A stretch of DNA of 6,058 nt from Pseudomonadota bacterium. GTDB taxonomy: Bacteria > Pseudomonadota > Alphaproteobacteria > Rhizobiales > Xanthobacteraceae. The position numbers were made by a program, and so were the translations under genes. The stretch lies in assembly GCA_021823875.1 (NCBI GenBank), contig JAKAMD010000222.1, forward strand, positions 1-6,058, read 5' to 3'. Positions 1-6,058 of the stretch are shown here, one piece after another; within the stretch, counting starts at the first letter, position 1, and every line of letters begins with the position of its first letter. The notes beneath the pieces are model-generated. The model was given only the letters and a program-made list of their open reading frames with translations. It was not told the origin of the DNA and searched no databases.

Positions 1-1
1 C

Positions 2-418
2 GCGCTGAAATTCTACGCCTCGGTGCGTCTCGACATCCGCCGCATCGGCGCCATCAAGGACCGCGACGAGGTGATCGGCAACCAGACCCGCGTCAAGGTG
101 GTCAAGAACAAGCTGGCGCCGCCGTTCAAGCAGGTCGAGTTCGACATCATGTACGGCGAGGGCGTTTCCAAGCTGGGCGAGCTGATCGATCTCGGCGTCA
201 AGGCCGGCGTGGTGGAGAAATCGGGTGCCTGGTACTCCTACGACAGCCAGCGCATCGGCCAGGGCCGGGAGAACGCCAAGCAGTTCCTCAAGGACAATCC
301 CGACTTGGCCGGCCGGATCGAGGCGGCGGTGCGCCAGAATGCCGGCCTGATCGCCGAGGCGATCATGGCGGGCGAGAGCGACAAGGACGAAGGCGACGAA
401 GAGGCGGCCGAGGATTAG
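2..418 (+). CDS. recA: RecA recombinase, C-terminal part (5' end outside window)
   Basis: RecA is the ATP-dependent DNA strand-exchange protein of homologous recombination and the co-protease that triggers LexA cleavage in the SOS response. Only the last 138 residues are visible. Reading starts inside the core domain at ALKFYAS, which aligns with about residue 214 of E. coli RecA, just after the DNA-binding loop L2. The stretch RLDIRRIG follows, then RVKVVKNKLAPPFKQ, which carries the conserved lysines (K248 and K250 in E. coli) that act across the subunit interface in ATP hydrolysis, then YGEGVSKLGELIDLGVKAG and GAWYSYDSQRIGQGRENA. The final 15 or so residues are very acidic (GESDKDEGDEEAAED), as is usual for the regulatory RecA tail. 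The frame is open from the window edge and closes at TAG 416-418. The GTG at 23 is an internal valine codon, not a start. The next gene is alaS with no recX between. Identification is essentially certain from family knowledge. Confidence 0.98.
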   Translation, partial: ALKFYASVRLDIRRIGAIKDRDEVIGNQTRVKVVKNKLAPPFKQVEFDIMYGEGVSKLGELIDLGVKAGVVEKSGAWYSYDSQRIGQGRENAKQFLKDNPDLAGRIEAAVRQNAGLIAEAIMAGESDKDEGDEEAAED

Positions 419-434
419 CGGTTTGTAAGGCGTC

Positions 435-458
435 GCGGCGGCGCCGGTTTTCCGCCGC
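435..458 (+). terminator. possible recA 3' hairpin (weak terminator candidate)
   Basis: Seventeen bases after the recA stop, GCGGCGG (435-441) can pair perfectly with CCGCCGC (452-458) around a 10-base loop that contains TTTT. The stem is entirely G/C, but no T-run follows it; the next bases are ACCAAATTTGGT. It could therefore be a weak or Rho-assisted end, an mRNA-stabilising hairpin, or chance in GC-rich DNA. Confidence 0.35.
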
Positions 459-470
459 ACCAAATTTGGT
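459..470. promoter_or_regulatory. perfect 12-base palindrome ACCAAATTTGGT, possible operator
   Basis: ACCAAATTTGGT is a perfect dyad with an AT core, sitting directly against the hairpin after recA and upstream of the repeats. An A/T-centred dyad stands out in this GC-rich spacer, and the size fits a half-turn homodimer binding site. In E. coli, AlaRS is known to bind a palindrome at its own promoter, but nothing here shows that this site has that role. The function is inferred only from symmetry and position. Confidence 0.3.
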
Positions 471-483
471 ACAGCGTTTTAAG

Positions 484-546
484 CGTATCGCCCCCGTCGG
501 CACCCGGCTGCGTAAAGCGGCCGCCACCGAAGACGGGGGCGAAGCG
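484..546. repeat. long-range inverted repeat (11-base perfect arms)
   Basis: TCGCCCCCGTC (488-498) is the exact reverse complement of GACGGGGGCGA (532-542). With one mismatch and one G-T pair the match extends outward to 484 and 546. The 33-base middle contains a second palindrome, GCGGCCGC (517-524). On RNA this would be a long GC-rich stem capped by a smaller hairpin. It may act as a transcription end for recA, as part of an alaS leader, or as a relic of another palindromic repeat. No T-run follows the stem. Confidence 0.5.
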
Positions 547-593
547 CGTCGGGGCGACAGCTTCCGCTAAAGGCCGGGCCGCAATCCCGCTTT

Positions 594-658
594 CCCTCTC
601 CCGCTGTGGGAGAGGGTGGCGCACGCGGAGCGACAGCGAGCGTGTGCCGGGTGAGGGG
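594..658 (+). repeat. palindromic intergenic repeat element, copy 1 (REP/RIME-like)
   Basis: The element has three parts. First is a perfect hairpin, CCCTCTCCC (594-602) with GGGAGAGGG (608-616) around a 5-base loop. Second, after a T, comes a hairpin of GGCGCACGC (618-626) with GCGTGTGCC (640-648), containing one G-T pair. Third is the tail CCGGGTGAGGGG (647-658). The same order of parts occurs in reverse complement at 690-751. This kind of two-palindrome mosaic with a CCGG-TGAGGGG edge resembles RIME/REP-like intergenic repeats common in rhizobial genomes. The family name is from memory, not a search. Confidence 0.75.
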
Positions 659-689
659 GCGCTGCCACATTGCTGAGCCTTGCCAAACG

Positions 690-751
690 CCCCTCATCCG
701 GCTCGGGCCTGCCGGCCCTCGCCACCTTCTCCCCGCCAGGCGGGGAGAAGG
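690..751 (-). repeat. palindromic intergenic repeat element, copy 2, facing copy 1
   Basis: On the minus strand this reads as the same mosaic as copy 1. A 27-base near-perfect palindrome (725-751, two 13-base perfect arms around A738) is followed by TGGCG, an imperfect GC-rich palindrome (about 702-720) and the tail CCGGATGAGGGG (690-701 complement). The tail differs from that of copy 1 at one base, so the two tails form an inverted repeat about 31 bases apart. Sequence inside the hairpins differs between copies while the architecture is kept, as expected for diverged members of a dispersed repeat family. Confidence 0.75.
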
Positions 752-831
752 AAGAACACGCGCCCCTTCCTGGACTCAGGTCCCCCCCGCCGCTAAATAG
801 GCCTCGAAACATCAAGCCGGACGGGGATTTA

Positions 832-851
832 AGCCCCCGGGGCAGGGGGCT
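832..851 (+). promoter_or_regulatory. stem-loop just upstream of alaS start
   Basis: AGCCCCC (832-838) pairs perfectly with GGGGGCT (845-851) around a 6-base loop, ending 17 bases before the alaS ATG. The only purine-rich Shine-Dalgarno-like run, AGGGGG (844-849), lies mostly in the 3' arm and is too far (19 bases) from the ATG to be a standard site. No better ribosome binding site is visible between 852 and 868. The hairpin may shape alaS translation, but this is inference. Confidence 0.4.
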
Positions 852-868
852 CGCGTAGCGTCAAAACC

Positions 869-3532
<2,664 letters not shown>

Positions 3533-3533
3533 G

Positions 3534-3581
3534 AGCGCCGATGATCGCCGGCTAGTGCCGGCACGCCAAGCAGGGGGCGCT
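3534..3581 (+). promoter_or_regulatory. nested hairpin in alaS-antiporter spacer, overlapping the RBS
   Basis: Outer arms AGCGCC (3534-3539) and GGCGCT (3576-3581) are exact reverse complements. Between them GCCGGC (3547-3552), TAGT and GCCGGC (3557-3562) form an inner hairpin with a 4-base loop. The 3' outer arm shares bases with the antiporter's AGGGGG ribosome binding site, and the 5' arm begins two bases after the alaS stop codon. No T-run follows, so a simple terminator is unlikely. A role in coupling translation of the two genes is an inference. Confidence 0.35.
3572..3577 (+). promoter_or_regulatory. ribosome binding site of the antiporter gene (AGGGGG)
   Basis: AGGGGG lies nine bases before GTG 3587 and supports that codon as the start. 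An in-frame TAA at 3581-3583, two codons before the GTG, rules out any upstream start. The first in-frame ATG lies about 140 codons downstream, inside the membrane domain. Confidence 0.65.
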
Positions 3582-3586
3582 AAACC

Positions 3587-5332
3587 GTGCTGCACGCCGA
3601 AGGGCTGAAAGCCCTCATCATCTTCCTGGTGGTCGCCGGCATCGTGGTGCCGCTGTTCCACCGCGCGCGCATCGGCACCGTGCTCGGCTTCCTGATCGCC
3701 GGCGTGGTGCTGGGACCGCATGGCTTGGGACAGCTGACCGCGCAGCATCCCTGGCTGCACTTCATCACCTTCGACAATCCCGAGCAGGGCGCGGTGCTGG
3801 CCGAGTTCGGCATCATCACGCTCTTGTTCCTGCTCGGGCTCGAACTGTCATTGCAGCGGCTGTGGCAGTTGCGGCGCTTTGTGCTCGGCGTCGGCCTCGC
3901 GCAGGTCGCGCTCAGCACGCTCGTAATCGGCGGCGGCTTGCGGCTGGCCGGCGGCGGACCGGCGGCCGGCATCGTGCTCGGCCTCTGTCTCGCGCTGTCG
4001 TCGACTGCGATCGTGATGCAGCTCCTGATCGAGCAGCACCGCACCGCCAATCAGGTCGGCCGCGTCGCGCTTTCGGTGCTGCTGTTGCAGGACGTCATGG
4101 TGGTGCCGATCCTGTTCGTGGCCGAGGTCATGGCGGGCGGCAAAGCAACCGATGGCGTCGGCATCGTGTCGCTGATCCGGCCCTTCGCCGAGGCGCTCGC
4201 CGCCGTCATTGCCATCATGCTGGTCGGCCGATTCGTGGTGCGGCCGCTGCTGCGCTCGGCGGTGCGCACCGGCAGCCGCGACCTGATCATGGCGATCACG
4301 TTGCTGATCCTGGTGGTGTTCGCGTCGGCGACCGGGCTCGCCGGCCTCTCGGTCGCGCTCGGCGCGTTCCTCGCCGGCCTGCTGCTCTCGGAGAGCGAGA
4401 TCCGCCATACCATCGAGGTCGATCTCGAGCCGTTCAAGGGATTGCTGCTCGGCATCTTCTTCATCACCGTCGGCACCAATATCGACGTGGTGGGCATGGC
4501 GGCCGACGCCGGCTGGATCGTGCTCGGCGTTGTGGTGCTGATGGGGGTCAAGGCGGCGATCCTGTACGCGGTCGCACGCAGCTTCGGCGTGGCGCGGCCG
4601 GACGCCGCCGAGGTCGCCTTGCTGTTGGCGCAGGCCGGCGAATTCGCCTTCGTGGTGATCGGGGTGGCGGGCCCGCTGCTGTCGCCGCGGCTCGCCGGCG
4701 GGGCCGTCGCGGTGGTGGGCCTGAGCATGCTGGCAACGCCCTTGCTCGCCGCCGCCGCCCGTCAGTTGGCTGCGCGCTTGGCGGGCGCCGAGCACGGGGC
4801 GCACGCCCCTGGCCCGCATCTGACCGAACTCGACAACCACGTGGTGATCGGCGGCTTCGGCCGGGTGGGGCGGCTGATCGCGCGGGCGCTCGAGGCCGAG
4901 AACGTGCCTTTTGTCGCGCTCGATACCAACGGCGAACGGGTGGCGCGCATGCGTCTTGAGCGCCGGCCGGTATTCTTCGGCGATGCCGGGCGGCCGGAGC
5001 TGTTGCAGCGGCTGGGGGCGCAGCGCGCCCGCGCTTTTGTGGTCACCGTCAACAATCCAGCCACCGCCGAGCGCATGGTGGCGGCGGCACGCGCCTTGCG
5101 GCCCGATGCGCTCTTGGTCGCGCGCGCGGTCGATGCCGGCCACGCCGCCCGCCTGGTCGCGCTCGGCGCCGCCAACGTCATCCCGGAGACGGTGGAGGCG
5201 AGCCTGCAACTGGCCGCCCGCCTGCTCGAAGGGCTCGACCTGCCGGAGGAGGCGGTCTCGCAACGGGTGGCCGACATGCGCGCGGCCGAGCTGGAGCGGC
5301 TGGCCAAGAGCGCCCCGGACGGTGGCATCTGA
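3587..5332 (+). CDS. Kef-type (CPA2) K+/H+ antiporter with TrkA_N/RCK domain
   Basis: This is an inner-membrane monovalent cation:proton antiporter, most likely exporting K+ in exchange for H+. Its 581 residues have the two-domain plan of KefB/KefC (about 600-620 residues). Residues about 8-390 are a Na+/H+-exchanger-type membrane domain with around 12 hydrophobic segments, including GTVLGFLIAGVVLGPHGLG near the N-terminus and LLFLLGLELSL. The conserved VLLLQD motif has Asp169 preceded by Gln168, the Q-D pair of Kef proteins. HTIEVDLEPFKGLLLG (274-289) matches the acidic regulatory loop of Kef channels. A cytoplasmic NAD-binding TrkA_N domain spans about 416-540, with GGFGRVGR at 422-429 and an acidic D446 ending the second strand. 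No RCK_C domain follows; the protein ends in a short charged helix. The GTG start is set by the upstream in-frame TAA and the AGGGGG site. Glutathione gating as in KefC cannot be confirmed by eye, so KefB versus KefC versus another CPA2 member is left open. Confidence 0.93.
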   Translation: MLHAEGLKALIIFLVVAGIVVPLFHRARIGTVLGFLIAGVVLGPHGLGQLTAQHPWLHFITFDNPEQGAVLAEFGIITLLFLLGLELSLQRLWQLRRFVLGVGLAQVALSTLVIGGGLRLAGGGPAAGIVLGLCLALSSTAIVMQLLIEQHRTANQVGRVALSVLLLQDVMVVPILFVAEVMAGGKATDGVGIVSLIRPFAEALAAVIAIMLVGRFVVRPLLRSAVRTGSRDLIMAITLLILVVFASATGLAGLSVALGAFLAGLLLSESEIRHTIEVDLEPFKGLLLGIFFITVGTNIDVVGMAADAGWIVLGVVVLMGVKAAILYAVARSFGVARPDAAEVALLLAQAGEFAFVVIGVAGPLLSPRLAGGAVAVVGLSMLATPLLAAAARQLAARLAGAEHGAHAPGPHLTELDNHVVIGGFGRVGRLIARALEAENVPFVALDTNGERVARMRLERRPVFFGDAGRPELLQRLGAQRARAFVVTVNNPATAERMVAAARALRPDALLVARAVDAGHAARLVALGAANVIPETVEASLQLAARLLEGLDLPEEAVSQRVADMRAAELERLAKSAPDGGI

Positions 5333-5402
5333 CCGAAGCTAAACGCCCCTCCTGACCGGCAAAGTATTAATATCGGTGAGATTCGGACGGAGCTATCGCC
5401 GC
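5333..5402. other. 70-base antiporter-channel spacer with AT-rich pocket
   Basis: The spacer has one conspicuous A/T-rich patch, AAAGTATTAATAT (5361-5373), containing the palindrome TATTAATA and flanked by ACCG (5355-5358) and CGGT (5374-5377). In DNA this GC-rich such a patch could be a -10 region for the channel gene, but no matching -35 element at 16-18 bases is evident. No terminator is seen after the antiporter, so co-transcription is equally possible. Confidence 0.3.
5389..5392 (+). promoter_or_regulatory. ribosome binding site of the channel gene (GGAG)
   Basis: GGAG sits 10 bases before ATG 5403. An in-frame GTG at 5376 would add nine residues but has no purine-rich site in front of it, so ATG 5403 is preferred. 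The in-frame stop TAA at 5340-5342 bounds the frame upstream. Confidence 0.6.
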
Positions 5403-6058
5403 ATGGCACGCAGCAAAATTCGGGACTTGCGCCGGCGCATCTATCTGGTGCTCGAAGAGGGCGCGGCGGGCGATGCGCTCAGCGTGGCCGTCGACCGGGC
5501 GCTGGTGATGCTCATCCTGATCAATCTGATTGCGGTCGCGCTTGAATCGGTGCGCTCGCTGCGCCTGCAATATCAACTGCTGTTCGACATCATCGAATAT
5601 GTCTCGCTGGTCGTCTTCAGCGTGGAATACTTCCTGCGCATTTGGGCGGCGGCGGAGCACGGACCCTATTGGCATCTGTCGGCGACGCAGGCGCGGCTCA
5701 AATACATGCTCAGCGCGGCCGGGCTGGTGGATCTCGTCGCGGTGCTGCCGTTCTGGTTCTCGCCGCTCTTGCCCGAGGACCTGCGGGTGCTGCAGGTGCT
5801 GCGCATCCTGCGCTTCTTCAAGATCGCGCGCTATTCGCCGGCCATGCGTTCGCTGCTCGACGTGCTCTATCGCGAGCGCCGCGCGCTGTTCGGCTGCCTG
5901 GTGATCACGCTCGGCTCGGCGCTGGTGGCGGCAGCGCTGATGCATCTCGCCGAGGGCAAGGTGCAGCCGGACAAGCTCGGCACCATTCCCGACGCGATGT
6001 GGTGGGCGATCGTCACGCTCGGCACCATCGGCTATGGCGACGTGGTGCCGGTGACCGC
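5403..6058 (+). CDS. voltage-gated-type potassium channel subunit, truncated at window edge
   Basis: This is an inner-membrane K+ channel subunit with the six-helix voltage-sensor-plus-pore plan. The first 218 codons are visible and the frame is still open at the edge. After a basic N-terminus, S1 lies at about 31-50 (ending in ALE), S2 at about 57-81 with the typical FSVEYFLRIW, and S3 at about 101-119 with Asp110. S4 starts at Leu127 and carries positive residues at every third position: R128, Q131 (the gap), R134, R137, K140 and R143. S5 follows at about 155-180. The pore helix MWWAIVTLG leads to the selectivity filter TIGYGD (208-213) and VVP. The pore segment VQPDKLGTIPDAMWW strongly recalls MlotiK1, the cyclic-nucleotide-regulated channel of Mesorhizobium loti, so S6 and perhaps a cyclic nucleotide-binding domain are expected downstream. 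Four subunits would assemble. It lies 70 bases behind the antiporter on the same strand, suggesting a shared K+ role. Confidence 0.95.
   Translation, partial: MARSKIRDLRRRIYLVLEEGAAGDALSVAVDRALVMLILINLIAVALESVRSLRLQYQLLFDIIEYVSLVVFSVEYFLRIWAAAEHGPYWHLSATQARLKYMLSAAGLVDLVAVLPFWFSPLLPEDLRVLQVLRILRFFKIARYSPAMRSLLDVLYRERRALFGCLVITLGSALVAAALMHLAEGKVQPDKLGTIPDAMWWAIVTLGTIGYGDVVPVT

Larger units (their letters stand above)
419..868. other. recA-alaS intergenic region, non-coding, rich in inverted repeats
   Basis: This 450-base gap holds no convincing gene. The short open frames on either strand are low-complexity arginine/proline/glycine translations of the repeats. It contains, from left to right, a weak hairpin after recA, a 12-base palindrome, a long-range inverted repeat, two facing palindromic repeat elements and a stem-loop near alaS, each listed separately. 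The promoter of alaS should lie here unless alaS is read through from recA, but I could not pick a convincing -35/-10 pair. The only A/T-rich spots are around 462-467, 476-482 and 793-799. Confidence 0.8.

Noticed and set aside
594..751. CRISPR array or IS end
   Set aside because: There are only two diverged palindromic units in opposite orientation, no regularly spaced direct repeats, no transposase and no target duplication that I can see.
606..858. Short open frames of 60-80 codons in the recA-alaS spacer on both strands
   Set aside because: They translate the palindromic repeats, are proline/arginine/glycine-rich, have no ribosome binding sites and no recognisable family.
419..868. Possible T-box or other amino-acid riboswitch upstream of alaS
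   Set aside because: T-boxes are mainly found in Gram-positive bacteria and no T-box sequence or terminator/antiterminator pair is recognisable; the stems here belong mainly to repeat elements.
3848..5263. 471-codon open frame on the minus strand opposite the antiporter
   Set aside because: The translation is rich in H, D, R and Q without domain signals, as expected from the antisense of a hydrophobic GC-rich gene; the plus-strand protein has clear membrane and TrkA_N motifs.
5352..5373. Promoter with CTGACC as -35 and TAATAT as -10 for the channel gene
   Set aside because: The spacing between the two boxes is only about 10 bases, too short for a sigma-70-type promoter, so no promoter is called.
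5367..5945. 192-codon minus-strand open frame opposite the channel gene
   Set aside because: It is the antisense shadow of the channel S1-S5 region; the plus strand encodes a clear K+ channel with an S4 and a TIGYGD filter.

Overview
The window is a GC-rich chromosomal stretch with all recognisable genes on the + strand: the 3' part of recA, complete alaS (alanyl-tRNA synthetase), a complete Kef-type monovalent cation:proton antiporter, and the 5' two thirds of a voltage-gated-type potassium channel gene that runs off the right edge. The recA-alaS adjacency without an intervening recX, the protein sequences (for example the AlaS N-terminus MSGVNDIR and the acidic RecA tail), and the palindromic intergenic repeats all suggest an alphaproteobacterium of the order Hyphomicrobiales (Rhizobiales). 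The genus cannot be fixed from the window.

Layout. Bases 2-418 encode the last 138 residues of RecA. Bases 419-868 are a 450-base non-coding gap dense in inverted repeats: a weak hairpin just after recA, a perfect 12-base palindrome, a long-range imperfect stem, two related palindromic elements facing each other (594-658 and 690-751), and a stem-loop close to the alaS start. Bases 869-3532 are alaS. A 54-base spacer that can fold into a nested hairpin overlapping the next gene's ribosome binding site leads to the antiporter gene at 3587-5332, which starts with GTG. After a 70-base gap the channel gene starts at 5403 and is cut at 6058 just after its selectivity filter.

How the genes relate. 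recA and alaS are housekeeping genes whose neighbourhood is widely conserved but whose products do not act together. The last two genes both concern potassium: the antiporter probably exchanges K+ for H+ under control of its own nucleotide-binding (RCK/TrkA_N) domain, and the channel gives a passive K+ path. Their adjacency suggests a small K+ homeostasis module appended behind alaS.

I see no CRISPR array, tRNA, insertion sequence, phage gene or defence system. Most of the window is ordinary core genome. The observations most worth checking are the paired palindromic repeats, the folded alaS-antiporter spacer, and the likely relationship of the truncated channel to cyclic-nucleotide-gated channels of the MlotiK1 type.
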